A stretch of 64,000 nucleotides of DNA from Bog-756 sp963778165 (GTDB taxonomy: Bacteria; Actinomycetota; Acidimicrobiia; Acidimicrobiales; RAAP-2), in the NCBI GenBank assembly GCA_963778165.1, contig CAVZTE010000003.1:1-64000 (forward strand), in the 5' to 3' direction. The position numbers and the translations under genes are program-made. How positions within the stretch are numbered: position 1 is the stretch's first letter; each line of letters opens with the position of its first letter. Below the pieces are notes generated by a model. The model was not told where the DNA came from. It saw nothing but the letters and a program-made list of their open reading frames with translations, and did not search any database. Shown here piece after piece: positions 1-9,083 of this stretch.

Positions 1-16
1 GGTGGGATTGTGCGAG

Positions 17-349
17 TTAGCTCCTAAAGCGGAGTTTTACCAAGACGGCCGTGCCGATAAACCCGATGACGAGCAGGGCGGCGACAGTCTCTACCAGCTT
101 CAGCGCAACCCCTGAAGCTGAGTGCCAAATGATGTAGCTAGCGGCCATCAACAGGACAACAGTAACCAGCGACGAGGTGATCTCCCATCCCGAGCGATGC
201 TGAGAATCACTCAACACCTGCTTGACTCGGTCGCCGAAATGAGGAACATCAGCCCTAGTCGTGAGCCTCGGCTGTTGTACTGGATCGATGGATTCGAGGC
301 TGGACCAAGAACCTGTTTCGGGCTTTACCGCCATCACGGAACGATACAT
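17..349 (-). CDS. Small two-helix membrane protein, unknown function
   Basis: A 110-residue protein with a polar N-terminal half and two hydrophobic segments at about residues 57-77 and 81-103, ending in a short basic tail (KLRFRS). This predicts a double-spanning membrane protein with both ends on the same side. An alternative start is the ATG seven codons in (MAVKPETG). No family motif is recognisable. It is separated from the next gene by about 260 bases in which I see no gene. Function is not inferred. Confidence 0.5.
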   Translation of the reverse strand: MYRSVMAVKPETGSWSSLESIDPVQQPRLTTRADVPHFGDRVKQVLSDSQHRSGWEITSSLVTVVLLMAASYIIWHSASGVALKLVETVAALLVIGFIGTAVLVKLRFRS

Positions 350-607
350 CCGTTCCGGTCGGCTTACCTTGGGGGTACCTCAGAACACCGGTTACCCGCC
401 AAGGTTCTGGCCTAGGCAGTGGCCCGCCAGGATCGCTCAGGTGCCCCGCAAAGCCCCCAGGTGGAGGAAGGGAGCCGGGCGGAGCAGGGCGTCATCTACC
501 GGCATGTGGGTCAACTGCACCCGAGCGGTACCGGCAATCTCGGCTGAGCGGTGCCCCTTTGGCGATGGAGGGAGCGACGCCACCGACTGGGCTTTGCTGG
601 CAGCATA

Positions 608-1219
608 ATGAAGGTCGTGCACAGGTGGCCAAGTGTGGGGACGGTTTGTCTGATTGGAATGGTTCTTGCCCTGACGAGCTGCGGCACGAGCCCGCAATCC
701 GTCTCCGTCTCCCACTCGACCGTGACGCCCTGGCATCTATCGAGGTCACCAAAGCTGAGTCTGCATGTCAGCTCAGGCTGCCCTGCTTCACTGGCCCACT
801 ACGAGGACGTTGTCATCACTTTCCCCGGGCCGCCGCTTGTTCCCCAGGCCGCTCCGGTCAGTGGACTTGTGTGTTGGTACAACGGCAGCAATCTCCCCGA
901 TCTGGGGTCTCTAGTAAGACAGGTGCGGCTCAGCTCCCGAGAGGCGGCCGTGCTGGCCAATTCAGTGATGAAGTTGAGTCTCCGCCCACCAAGGGGTAAT
1001 TCCAGCTGCGCTGGCGATGTTGGCACAGTCGCATTGATCGGATTTTCATACGCCTCACGAGCCGACGTCGCACTCTGGTATTCAGCCAGCGGTTGCCAGG
1101 CGCTCGACAACGGAAGGCTGGGTTCGTTTCAGGGAGCCAACCCGAGCTTTTCCGGCGATTTTGAAGGAGCCATGACCAAGCTGGCGCCCGAGTTACCCCC
1201 ACCTTCTCGGGCGCCATGA
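608..1219 (+). CDS. Putative lipoprotein, unknown function
   Basis: About 203 residues starting at ATG 608. The N-terminus is a textbook lipoprotein signal: basic MKVVHRW, a hydrophobic stretch, then a lipobox LTSC with the lipidated Cys at residue 25. The mature part is Ser/Thr rich with several cysteines and no domain I recognise, so it is probably exported and anchored to the outer face of the membrane. An in-frame GTG at 551 would add 19 residues ahead of the signal peptide; the inner ATG is preferred because it places the basic n-region at the start. Codon use is less GC-biased than in the housekeeping genes further right. Confidence 0.6.
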   Translation: MKVVHRWPSVGTVCLIGMVLALTSCGTSPQSVSVSHSTVTPWHLSRSPKLSLHVSSGCPASLAHYEDVVITFPGPPLVPQAAPVSGLVCWYNGSNLPDLGSLVRQVRLSSREAAVLANSVMKLSLRPPRGNSSCAGDVGTVALIGFSYASRADVALWYSASGCQALDNGRLGSFQGANPSFSGDFEGAMTKLAPELPPPSRAP

Positions 1220-1254
1220 TGACTGACCCCTTTGTGGGGGTGCGATCAATCGAA

Positions 1255-1567
1255 GCCGGCCTCGCCCCCCGCACGAGCATTCGCAGCACCACCCGGCCGC
1301 CCATGGAGTACCCGAATAAGTCGTAGCCGTTGTTCGACAGGCCAAGCGCTGACACTACGGCCAACCCGTCGTCGGCTAGAACGTCGGGCGGATATGCCGA
1401 CGCCTCATGGGGACGGCCACTGGCGCCGTGGCCGCGCAGGTCAGGCATGATCACCCGGTGGCCGGGGGCAGAGAACGCGGGGCGCAACGGCCCTCGCCGA
1501 ACTGCCGGTAAGCCAGTTCCACCCCGTCCGACGCGGTGCAGCGGTGGATCATCGGGTCCGCCTCCAT
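1255..1567 (-). pseudogene. Decayed alpha/beta hydrolase
   Basis: Two pieces of one alpha/beta hydrolase lie in different frames. The N-terminal piece (from about 1567) reads MEADPMIHRCTASDGVELAY. The second reads HRVIMPDLRGHGASGRP and then the nucleophile elbow GYSMGG followed by RVVLRML. The region that should join them, carrying the HG oxyanion motif, is missing (roughly 20 codons), so one base change cannot repair it. After RMLVRGARPA the similarity stops, so the lid, the catalytic acid and the His are also lost. This differs from the one-base breaks elsewhere in the window and is probably a real pseudogene. Confidence 0.6.
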
Positions 1568-1814
1568 CTCTGGACTGTAGCGGTCCCATTCGGGGTGAGT
1601 TCGGCCAGGAGCGCGATCGCGTTCCCATGCCTCCCGCAATCGTCGCAAGCCGAGGCTAGTCAGGCCACGACCTGCCGAGTCGGTATCTACCAACGCCGGA
1701 TAGGTACCCCATGTTCTCCAATGGGGCCAGCTCCTGGGAGGCCCCGGGTCACGCGGTCCCCAGAGCGCGATCGTAGCGAAATAATCGCTTGTCATGGTCC
1801 AGCAGGTACTCGAG

Positions 1815-1841
1815 TGTCACGTTCGCATGGCGAGCGGTGTC
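1815..1841 (+). promoter_or_regulatory. Predicted ECF41-type promoter
   Basis: TGTCACG at 1815-1821, a 16-base spacer, then TGTC at 1838-1841. ECF41 sigma factors are known to recognise a TGTCACA -35 and a CGTC -10 with about this spacing, and each half here differs at one position. It lies 35 bases upstream of the GTG of the AhpD-like gene, whose neighbour is an ECF41 sigma factor. Autoregulation of the pair is the expected arrangement. Confidence 0.6.
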
Positions 1842-1875
1842 TCTATGTCGAACCGACAAACGAGGAGGAAATCTC

Positions 1876-2451
1876 GTGACATTGCGCATTCCGAAAGCAG
1901 AACTCAATGCTGACCTGAGCGAGCGCATGATGCAGCAACTGGGTGCCGTCCCCGAACCGGTCGAGGTCATGTGGAATAACCCGCAGGTCGCCTTGGACAA
2001 TCTCGAGTTCGGAGGGAAGGTCGGTGCGTGGGATGCGGCTGACGAGAGCCTGAAGTCCTTCGCCCATATGGCTGTAGCTGCCCAGATCGGCTGCAGCTTC
2101 TGCCTTGATATCGGCTACTTCCAGGCAATGAACCAGAAGCTGGACCCGATAAAGGCGAGCCAAGTGCCCCGCTGGCGTGAATCTGACGTGTTCACGCCAC
2201 TGGAACAGAACGTCCTGGAGTATGCCGAGGCCATGACGAATACCCCGCCTACCGTGACCGATGAGCTCTCAGCGAGCTTGCTGAAGTGCCTTGGGCCGGC
2301 GGCGATGGTCGAACTTACGGTCTTCATCGCCTTTTCCAACCTTGCGGCCAGGGCTAACGTCGCGCAGGGGGTCGAATCGCAGGGGTTTTCCTCTGGGTGC
2401 GCAGTTCCGCTGGCCGAGCGTTCTGAGAAGCCCATAAGGTCGATCAGGTGA
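1876..2451 (+). CDS. AhpD-like / carboxymuconolactone decarboxylase family protein (ECF41 partner)
   Basis: 191 residues from a GTG at 1876, preceded by a strong GAGGAGG ribosome site; the longer upstream reading frame has none. The sequence is alpha-helical and carries the AhpD-type redox motif CSFC (Cys73, Cys76) followed by an acidic/aromatic stretch (LDIGYFQ), as in alkylhydroperoxidase D-like and carboxymuconolactone decarboxylase proteins. The stop overlaps the start of the sigma gene, so the two are translationally coupled. ECF41 sigma factors are known to sit beside such COE proteins (carboxymuconolactone decarboxylase, oxidoreductase or epimerase), usually as the main target. A peroxide- or quinone-linked redox role is likely; the substrate is unknown. 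Confidence 0.8.
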   Translation: MTLRIPKAELNADLSERMMQQLGAVPEPVEVMWNNPQVALDNLEFGGKVGAWDAADESLKSFAHMAVAAQIGCSFCLDIGYFQAMNQKLDPIKASQVPRWRESDVFTPLEQNVLEYAEAMTNTPPTVTDELSASLLKCLGPAAMVELTVFIAFSNLAARANVAQGVESQGFSSGCAVPLAERSEKPIRSIR

Positions 2452-3314
2452 CCGAAGACCCGTTCGTTGTGCACCGCGGTCTCCTGTTTACCGTGGCCTA
2501 CGAGATGCTTGGGTCGGCGGCCGATGCGGAAGACGTGTTACAGGAGTCATGGTTCCGATGGTCCCACGTCGATCATTCGCAGGTGCACGACCCGCGGGCC
2601 TATCTACTTCAGGTCATTACCAGACAGGCCCTCAATCGTCTGCGAACGCAGGTTCGTCGTCGCGAGGACTACATCGGTGAATGGTTGCCCGAGCCGCTCC
2701 TCACCAGCCCAGATGTGGCTGACGATGTCGAGTTCGCGGAGAATATTTCCATTGCCATGTTGACGGTGCTTGAGACACTTGGGCCTACCGAGCGTGTCGT
2801 GTTCGTGCTTCGCGAGGTGTTCGGGGCGCCATACGACGAGATCGCCGAGGCCATCGGGAAGTCGACCGTCGCAGTTCGACAGATCGCACGGCGCGCTCGC
2901 GACCACGTAGTGGCTCGACGGCCCCGCGTGCGGGTCCATCAGTCGGAGCAGCGAGTCGTGGTGGAGCGATTCCTGGCGGCAGTGCGCAGTGGTGAGGTCC
3001 AGGCGCTGATGCAGGCGTTGGCGCCAGATGTCGTCTTCACTGCCGATGGTGGGGGTATTGCACCAGCAGCGCGCATCCCCGTTCAAGGGGCACCCCGTGT
3101 GGCAAGTTCACTTGCACGAGCGCGCCGCAGGGCGACCGCCATGGAGGTGGAGACCATTTGGCTCAACGGCGCACCAGGTGCCCGAATCGAGATCGACGGC
3201 CAACTCGCCGTGATCAGTCTCGTGGTGGAAGATGGGCTGATAACTAAAATTTTCGCGGTGGCGAACCCGCGGAAGCTGACCCGGCTAGGGGAGGCTGTGG
3301 AACTAGCGAGATGA
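2448..3314 (+). CDS. ECF41 family RNA polymerase sigma factor with SnoaL-like C-terminal domain
   Basis: 288 residues. Sigma region 2 spans about residues 5-75 (AADAEDVLQESWFRW) and region 4 about 100-155 (LGPTERVVFVLREVFG, then DEIAEAIGKS). A C-terminal extension of about 120 residues has the SnoaL/NTF2 look. The extension carries DGGG near residue 200 and ANPRKL near the end, matching the DGGGK/R and NPDKL motifs that define ECF41, where this extension controls sigma activity in place of a separate anti-sigma factor. The start overlaps the AhpD-like gene by four bases. It probably recognises the TGTCAC/TGTC site at 1815-1841. Intact. Confidence 0.9.
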   Translation: MTEDPFVVHRGLLFTVAYEMLGSAADAEDVLQESWFRWSHVDHSQVHDPRAYLLQVITRQALNRLRTQVRRREDYIGEWLPEPLLTSPDVADDVEFAENISIAMLTVLETLGPTERVVFVLREVFGAPYDEIAEAIGKSTVAVRQIARRARDHVVARRPRVRVHQSEQRVVVERFLAAVRSGEVQALMQALAPDVVFTADGGGIAPAARIPVQGAPRVASSLARARRRATAMEVETIWLNGAPGARIEIDGQLAVISLVVEDGLITKIFAVANPRKLTRLGEAVELAR

Positions 3315-3397
3315 AAACGGAGCCTGTTCTCCCTGGGGTGCCCGAACCGGAACGTCGAGAGCGTCCCTAATCACCGGGTCAGCGGGTGTCATCGCTG

Positions 3398-3419
3398 CCA
3401 CCGATAATCACATCGGTGG
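3398..3419. promoter_or_regulatory. Candidate operator, 7-bp inverted repeat
   Basis: Perfect inverted repeat CCACCGA - 8 bases - TCGGTGG, ending 31 bases before the methyltransferase start at 3450. The arm length and position suit a dimeric repressor site over or just below a promoter. No T-run follows, so a terminator for the sigma gene is less likely. No cognate regulator is identified. Confidence 0.3.
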
Positions 3420-3449
3420 TAGTGCTGAAACCTCTGGCAAAATCTCAAA

Positions 3450-4238
3450 GTGGCCCGACCTGACGACATTCGGTTCTCGTTCAACGAAGACCCAGAGGTC
3501 TACGACAGGGTGCGGCCCTCTTATCCGGCTGACCTATTTGACACACTGTTCCAGATGCTGCCCGTGGAGCCGAAGATTGTGGAGGTCGGTCCAGGAACGG
3601 GCCAGGCCACCAAGGACCTCCTTGCTCGGGGAGCATTTGTGCATGCCATCGAGATCGGTCCGAAGATGGCGGCCAAGCTGCGCTCGAACCTCCCGTCGGA
3701 CCGACTGAGTATCGGCGTTGGAGACTTCGAGGCCTTTGAGGTCGTGGCCGGTGAGAATGACGCCATATTTTCCGCCACTGCCTACCACTGGATCTTCAGA
3801 CGGGCACAGACTGATCGGCCTGCAGCGATCCTGCGACCGGGGGGCCTCGTGGCCATCGTCGACGCTATACAAGTCGACTCGCCTGACGACGCGGGCTTCT
3901 TTGCCGCTGCCCAGCCAATCTACGAGCGATACGGAGAGGGTCATACAGGACCCCCAGCGCCGACCCGTGGAAACGTCGATCCGGCGATTCGCTCGGTGTT
4001 TGACGCAGATCGTCGTTTCGACTCCGTTGCCGTGCGCCAGTACGACTGGAACCATACGTACAGCGCCACGGGCTACCGAACCCTCATGCTCTCGTACTCC
4101 GGGACTCAAATGATGGAGCAGACCGATCGCTTAGGTCTTCTCGATGATCTCGAGTCCTTCGTACGCAGCGACTTTGGCGGCGTCGTCACCAGACCGATGG
4201 TCGTTACGCTGACAACGGCCAGACTTGTGAGGCATTGA
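3450..4238 (+). CDS. SAM-dependent methyltransferase (class I)
   Basis: 262 residues from a GTG. The N-terminus (FNEDPEVYDRVRPSYP) and motif I (VEVGPGTGQAT, about residues 45-55) are typical of small-molecule class I methyltransferases. An acidic residue follows at the end of strand 2 (HAIEIG), then GDFEAFEV, and later a hydrophobic strand with a Pro-Gly (LRPGGLVAIVD). The middle (SATAYHWIF) resembles the methyltransferase-11/25 group. The substrate cannot be read from sequence. It lies 135 bases after the sigma gene behind a candidate operator, so it may be a separate unit. Intact, with moderate GC. Confidence 0.8.
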   Translation: MARPDDIRFSFNEDPEVYDRVRPSYPADLFDTLFQMLPVEPKIVEVGPGTGQATKDLLARGAFVHAIEIGPKMAAKLRSNLPSDRLSIGVGDFEAFEVVAGENDAIFSATAYHWIFRRAQTDRPAAILRPGGLVAIVDAIQVDSPDDAGFFAAAQPIYERYGEGHTGPPAPTRGNVDPAIRSVFDADRRFDSVAVRQYDWNHTYSATGYRTLMLSYSGTQMMEQTDRLGLLDDLESFVRSDFGGVVTRPMVVTLTTARLVRH

Positions 4239-4257
4239 CACCTGCACCGGTCCTGTC

Positions 4258-4275
4258 CCTGATCACCGAATCAGG
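4258..4275 (+). terminator. Weak terminator-like hairpin
   Basis: Six-base perfect stem CCTGAT / ATCAGG with a six-base loop, 20 bases after the methyltransferase stop. It is followed by a G-rich stretch rather than T residues, so it is at best a weak or factor-assisted terminator. Confidence 0.25.
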
Positions 4276-4462
4276 AGGGGCGGGCGCAGGCATCGTCGAT
4301 CTACGTCTGCATTCTTGAGATTCACCAGCAATCCGCAGGGGATCACCGGAACTGAAGTCTCAATTAGCGACGGGGACTTGTGCTGCCAGATAGCTTCTAC
4401 TCCCAGATAGTTGCCAGCCAAAGGACGTGGCATCCGCTGCCTTGACGAGGAGCCGAAATAAT

Positions 4463-4855
4463 ATGCAAGAGTTCCCTGCGATAACTCACGTGGCGCTAAC
4501 GGTTACGAGCCTCGAACGGAGTGTGCCTTGGTACAAAGCTCTGTTCGGCTCGGACCCGATCCTTGACGATGACACAGGTCCTTTCCAGCGCGTCGCTTGG
4601 CTTACGAGCGGCACAGTTGTCGGTCTGACTCAGTTTCCTGATTTGAACAGCACTCAGCCGTTCAACGAGCGCCGGCCGGGCCTCGATCATCTGGCTTTCG
4701 GCTGTGCCAACCGCGATGAGTTAAGGGAATGGGAAATCCGTCTGACCGAGCTCGGCATTCCCAACGGTGGCATCGTGGACACACCTTCCTACTCGGCACT
4801 GTCATTTCGAGACCCCGACAACATCGCACTTGAGTTCTTCGCACCTCGGGGCTAG
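4463..4855 (+). CDS. VOC superfamily (glyoxalase-fold) protein
   Basis: 130 residues starting at ATG 4463 (MQEFPAITHVALTVTSLERS). The pattern is that of a vicinal oxygen chelate protein: an opening HVALTV strand with a metal-type His, SVPWYKALFG, a second module beginning LDHLAFGC with a His, and a closing DPDNIALEFF with a Glu. The His, His and Glu positions suit a divalent metal site. An in-frame start at 4427 would add 12 residues with no conserved content. The substrate (dioxygenase, isomerase or resistance-type) cannot be assigned. Intact. Confidence 0.8.
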   Translation: MQEFPAITHVALTVTSLERSVPWYKALFGSDPILDDDTGPFQRVAWLTSGTVVGLTQFPDLNSTQPFNERRPGLDHLAFGCANRDELREWEIRLTELGIPNGGIVDTPSYSALSFRDPDNIALEFFAPRG

Positions 4856-4923
4856 GACAGGCGGCATATCCAACTGCTGGCAGGGTCACCCCCTGACGTC
4901 GGGGGGGGGGCACGGAAGGCCCC

Positions 4924-5349
4924 GTGGCCTACGGTGTCCAGGTGCCAGCCGGTGGGATAGAGGTCCCCGGAGGGGTAGTCCTTATCGATCTCCGTCGACG
5001 TAAGGGTCGAGTGGTGACCCTGCTGAGGATCATTCTCAATGTCCTAGACGAGCTAGATCTCAAGCGGGATATCGTGATCGAAGATCCATCCCGAAGCCGA
5101 GAGCTGTACCGGGAAGGCCCATACGACGGCATCACGGTCTCGCCCCCATTGGAGCGGATCTTGGCTGAGATCAAATCAGATGGCCTGGACCAGTTTCTGT
5201 TCAAGCATCAGGTGGAACAGGGTCGAATTGGACCGATCTCCCAGCCCTCCGGGCACGTGGGGCTGTGGTCCTGGGCCGCCGGCTCCATCCGCTACGTCGT
5301 TCACCAAATGCGCAGAAAAGGCGCGCCGTCGCGCAGTCAAGACGATTGA
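4924..5349 (+). CDS. Hypothetical protein
   Basis: 141 codons from a GTG, with sensible high-GC codon choice and an amphipathic body (LLRIILNVLDELDLKRDIV, then LERILAEIKSDGLDQFL). No family is recognised. The first 30 residues (Gly/Val rich) are less convincing; a GTG near 5011 (VVTLLRIILNV) may be the true start. The reading frame begins 13 bases after a run of ten G residues at 4901-4910. A shorter open frame lies opposite, so strand choice rests only on codon quality. Confidence 0.4.
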   Translation: MAYGVQVPAGGIEVPGGVVLIDLRRRKGRVVTLLRIILNVLDELDLKRDIVIEDPSRSRELYREGPYDGITVSPPLERILAEIKSDGLDQFLFKHQVEQGRIGPISQPSGHVGLWSWAAGSIRYVVHQMRRKGAPSRSQDD

Positions 5350-5464
5350 CGCAACGCGTTACCGGTTCCCCACAGCACCAATGGGCGCGCCAAAACAATC
5401 TCGCATTCCCACGAGACGGATCGATAAATGCGTTTTGGTGACACGTAGGGGCCCGGAGCGAAGA

Positions 5465-6403
5465 TCAGGCGGGAAGGCCGCTGAAGATGGGCGTCGCCTC
5501 CATGTAAGACGGCTCGAGGAGTTCGACCCCTGGTGCCCGCTCCCTGAGAGCACGGCGAATTGGTTCGATGTCTGGAGCTGACGAAAAGCCAGGAAGCCAG
5601 TTGTCGTGGTGCCCGAGGACGAGGCGCTTTGCGCCCAGGGCCTTTGCCTCATCAGCTAGGAACCCGGCCAGCGATCCCTGCACGGGCTCTCCGTCGACAT
5701 TTGCACGCCCGGCAGCAGCCAGGATCGCCACGTCAGGACTGAGCGACTCGAGAACAGCAGTCCAGTTACCGGAAGTGTCCTGGAACAGCAGGGTGCCATC
5801 CGACAACTCGAACAGATAGAGCAAGGCCCCGCCGTCTCCCCGATCGCTATGGGCGGAGGCAGCCAGAATTAGATGTTCGATGGCCCGATCATCGAGGGTG
5901 TGCGCTAGTCGTGCTCCGAGGTCCTTCATTCTCCGGGCACGCTCGTGCCAGCCGATACCGAGGTCGCCGATGCATACGTCTCCGGCACCCGATTGGTGGG
6001 TGCCAGTCCACAGGCATGAGTGCAAGCTCGGATACACGGACACCTTCACACCATCTCCAAGCTCGATCCTCTCACCACCGGCAACACAGATCATCCGATC
6101 AAGGGGGACCCCGGCATGCTCCAGCAGGCGAACTGTCTCGTAGCTGCCGATCAGCTTGGCCCCAGTGTTGGCGATGATCCGGTCGGCGCCCCAGAGGTGG
6201 TCGAAGTGCGAGTGCCCGATGACGATCCAATCGCAGCTGTCGACGTCATCGGCTGTCAGCCCGGGTCCCGCCGCACCGGTCACCCGATCGATGTAGGCGT
6301 CCAGAAGGACGGTGACTCCCGCCGAGCGAAGCCGGAAGGTGGAGCAGCCAAACCAGTCCAGGATCGAAGTCACCGTGATATCTCCAGTCTGCGGTCGACC
6401 CAT
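5465..6403 (-). CDS. MBL-fold metallo-hydrolase
   Basis: 312 residues from ATG 6403, preceded by a purine-rich site; an upstream start at 6496 would add 31 unconserved residues. The metallo-beta-lactamase signature HSHFDH is at residues 64-69 (HxHxDH), with later His residues in SLHSCLW, SAHSDRG, an Asp in FQDTSG and a C-terminal GHHDNW. The WFGCSTFRLRSAGVTVLLD opening resembles the UlaG/YtnP-like group that acts on L-ascorbate-6-phosphate or other phospho/lactone substrates, but the substrate here is not deducible. Intact, lower GC than its right-hand neighbours. Confidence 0.8.
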   Translation of the reverse strand: MGRPQTGDITVTSILDWFGCSTFRLRSAGVTVLLDAYIDRVTGAAGPGLTADDVDSCDWIVIGHSHFDHLWGADRIIANTGAKLIGSYETVRLLEHAGVPLDRMICVAGGERIELGDGVKVSVYPSLHSCLWTGTHQSGAGDVCIGDLGIGWHERARRMKDLGARLAHTLDDRAIEHLILAASAHSDRGDGGALLYLFELSDGTLLFQDTSGNWTAVLESLSPDVAILAAAGRANVDGEPVQGSLAGFLADEAKALGAKRLVLGHHDNWLPGFSSAPDIEPIRRALRERAPGVELLEPSYMEATPIFSGLPA

Positions 6404-6905
6404 ATTCTCTCTCGTATTTCGAGGAGTCACCATCGCTACAGCCGTTGGCAACGACGTGTGCCCGGTTGAGCTGCCACCCAGTTGCCTTTCGTTCACACGC
6501 CCCAGGTGAGTATCGGTCGGGCACCTATTTTGCCAGCCGAATCGTCCTCGAAAGCCCTAAAAGCAGCTTCGACGACAAATCCAGTGGATGCTGTTGGCCG
6601 TCGCCCATCCCTCCGTCCGCGGCTCCGGTTGGTGATCGAAGATGTGGTCACCCCGACGGACCCAATAGAAGCCGCAGTGGCCATGGACCTAGTCGGGTCG
6701 GTCCGATGAGCAAGCTCGCAGGGTGAGCGTTGCACCTTGAAGGTCATGCTCGTGGCCCCTGAAGCCCAGGGTCATCTTCGCTGACCTTGCACTGATTCCT
6801 CGATCAATTTGACTGATTGGGCTATCCCCGAACCGGCAGGGTGTGCTGGTCAGAGAGAGGCAGACCGGTACTGGAAAGCGCTCGAAGTCGCTCTCGTGCC
6901 CGAAG
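6404..6905. other. Stretch with no supported gene
   Basis: About 500 bases between the metallo-hydrolase start and the dxs stop. Short open frames exist on both strands, but none has a recognisable motif, a clear ribosome site or convincing codon use. The segment includes the metallo-hydrolase promoter region at its left edge. Confidence 0.5.
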
Positions 6906-8902
6906 TCAGTCGAGGGTGTCGTTGGAGATCGCCGTCGCCGGAAGGGCGGATGATGCGCCCGCCCCTGCTCCGGAGCCGACGCCTTTGAATCCGTCCCCGC
7001 CGAGTGCTTCGAGCGCATCTCGGGTCGAACTGGCAATGCCGGGCCCGTCCAGTCCGAGTTTTGCCAGGATCCGGTCCGGCTTACCCTGGGCGATGAACGA
7101 CCGGGGGATGCCCAAGGAGATGATCGTAGGCGGTGGTGCGTCCAGGCTCGCTGCAGTGCCCTCCGACACTCGGCGATGGAGAGCGTCGGCCAGGTACATG
7201 CCGGCCCCTCCCATCCGGACACCGTCCTCCGCGGTGATGACCAATCGGTGACGGGCGGCATCGGCCAACATTGCCGGATCGGGGTCCGAGACCACCCGTA
7301 CGTCCCAGACGGTGGCCTCGATGTCCTCGGCAGCCAACTCATCCGCGGCAGACTGGGCCGCAGTGAGCATCTTGCCCACCGCCAGGATGCACACCGACCC
7401 GTCGCCCTTGCGGGTACGGCGGGCGTGCAGCCCTGAACCGACGGAGTCCCGTTCCACCCAGGGTGCTGGGGTCTTGGGGAACCGGATGACCGAGGGCCCG
7501 TCAAGAGTCAGCGCCTCGGCCAGCATGACTTCGACTTCAGGAGCGGAGGAGGGGGCGAAGACCGTCATGCCCGGGATGGATAGGGCCAGGGCCATATCCA
7601 ACACTCCGTGGTGGCTGGGGCCGTCGTCTCCGGTGATGCCGGCCCGGTCCAGGACCAGGACCACGGGCAGCCGATGGAGTCCGACATCCAAGTTGGCCTG
7701 GTCGAAGGCTCGGCTGAAGAAGGTCGAGTAGACCGCTACCACCGGTCGCATACCGGCCATGGCCAGCCCGGCCGCGGCCGTCACAGCGTGCTGCTCAGCG
7801 ATGCCGACGTCGATGAACCGCTCGGGGAACCGGGCCTCGAAGGGCAGCAGCCCGGTGGGGCCGGCCATGGCCGCGGTAAGGGCCACAATGCGGGAGTCGG
7901 ACTCGGCCTGCCGGATCAACGAGCGGGTGAAGGCATCGGTGAAGGTAGTTACCGGCAGGGGGGTGTCACCGGTCCCCTCGGACGGCAACGGCGCGGCACT
8001 GACCTTGAAGTCGTGGAGCCGCTGGATGTCGTCCTCTTCGGCCGGCGCGTACCCCCGCCCCTTTTTGGTGAGCACGTGGACCACGATCGGGCCCGGCCAT
8101 TGGGCGGCGTTGGACAGGGCCTGCTCCACACCGGCGATGTCGTGCCCGTCGATAGGCCCGGCATACCGGATGCCCAGGGCCTCGAAGAAGGTGTGGGGGG
8201 TGACCACTTCCCGCAACGCACTGGTGAAGCCGTGCACCCCGGACAGGGCCAGGTCACCGACGCCGGGCAGCTCGCGGATCAGATGCTTGATCCGCTGGCG
8301 GGCGTGGACGTAGGACGGGTGGAGCCTCAGGTGGGTGAGGCTCAAGGACAGCCGGGACACGGTAGGGGAGTAGGAACGACCGTTGTCGTTGAGGACGATG
8401 ATCACCGGGGTGCCCGAATGCCCGAGATTGTTGAGGGCCTCGTAGGCCATCCCGCCGGTCAGGGCACCGTCGCCCACCACGGCCACCACCCGACGGTCCT
8501 GATCCTGGAGCTCGAACGCGCTGGCCAGTCCATGGGCGTAGCTCAGGATGGTCGAGGCATGGCTGTTCTCCACCCAGTCGTGCTCCGACTCGGTGCGGTT
8601 CGGGTAGCCCGGAGAGCCCACCCTCCTGGCGGAGTCGGGTGAATTCGTCCCGGCGCCCGGTGACCAGCTTGTGCACATACGCCTGGTGTCCGGTGTCCCA
8701 GAGGATTGCGTCCTTGGGCGAGTCGAAGGTCCGGTGGAGGGCCAGGGTAAGTTCCACCACACCCAGGTTGGATCCGAGATGGCCGCCGGTGGCAGTCACC
8801 GCTCTCGACGATGAAGCCCCGGATCTCCGCCGACAGAACGGTCAGCTCGTCAGGGCTGAGGTTCCGCAGGTCGGCGGGACTGTCGATGTGTTCGAGGATC
8901 AT
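6906..8902 (-). CDS. dxs: 1-deoxy-D-xylulose-5-phosphate synthase (two frameshifts in this sequence)
   Basis: Makes DXP from pyruvate and glyceraldehyde-3-phosphate, the first step of the non-mevalonate isoprenoid pathway, using thiamine diphosphate in the cytoplasm. The N-terminus (MILEHIDSPADLRNLSPDEL) is in one frame, GGHLGSNLGVVELTLALH in a second, and the rest in a third. Visible motifs: SEHDWVENSHAST, the TPP site VVGDGALTGGMAYEALNN, GPIDGHD, the pyrimidine-binding IDVGIAEQHAVTAAAGLA, and a C-terminal transketolase domain. Breaks lie near 8807 and 8606; removing one G of a GG and of a GGG (minus strand) restores SVTATGGHLG and LSGYPNRTES. The gene is probably intact in the organism. The ATG at 8902 gives the usual length. 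Confidence 0.93.
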
Positions 8903-9083
8903 GAGCGCAGTTGTACCTACGCGTCAGGCTACCAGCGCATAGCCCTGGTGACTCTTCTTACCCCTCGTTACCGACCGGGGGGAATGTGAGCCCCGCGGGA
9001 TCCCGTTGCCGAGCACCGGATGGGGCAAGATGGAGCTGGTCGACGAGCTTGACCTCCAGGCTCCCCGGCGCGAAGGAGATCCG

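Noticed and set aside
7608..8642. 344-codon plus-strand open frame within dxs
   Set aside because: Low-complexity Gly/Val/His composition and complete overlap with dxs coding sequence.
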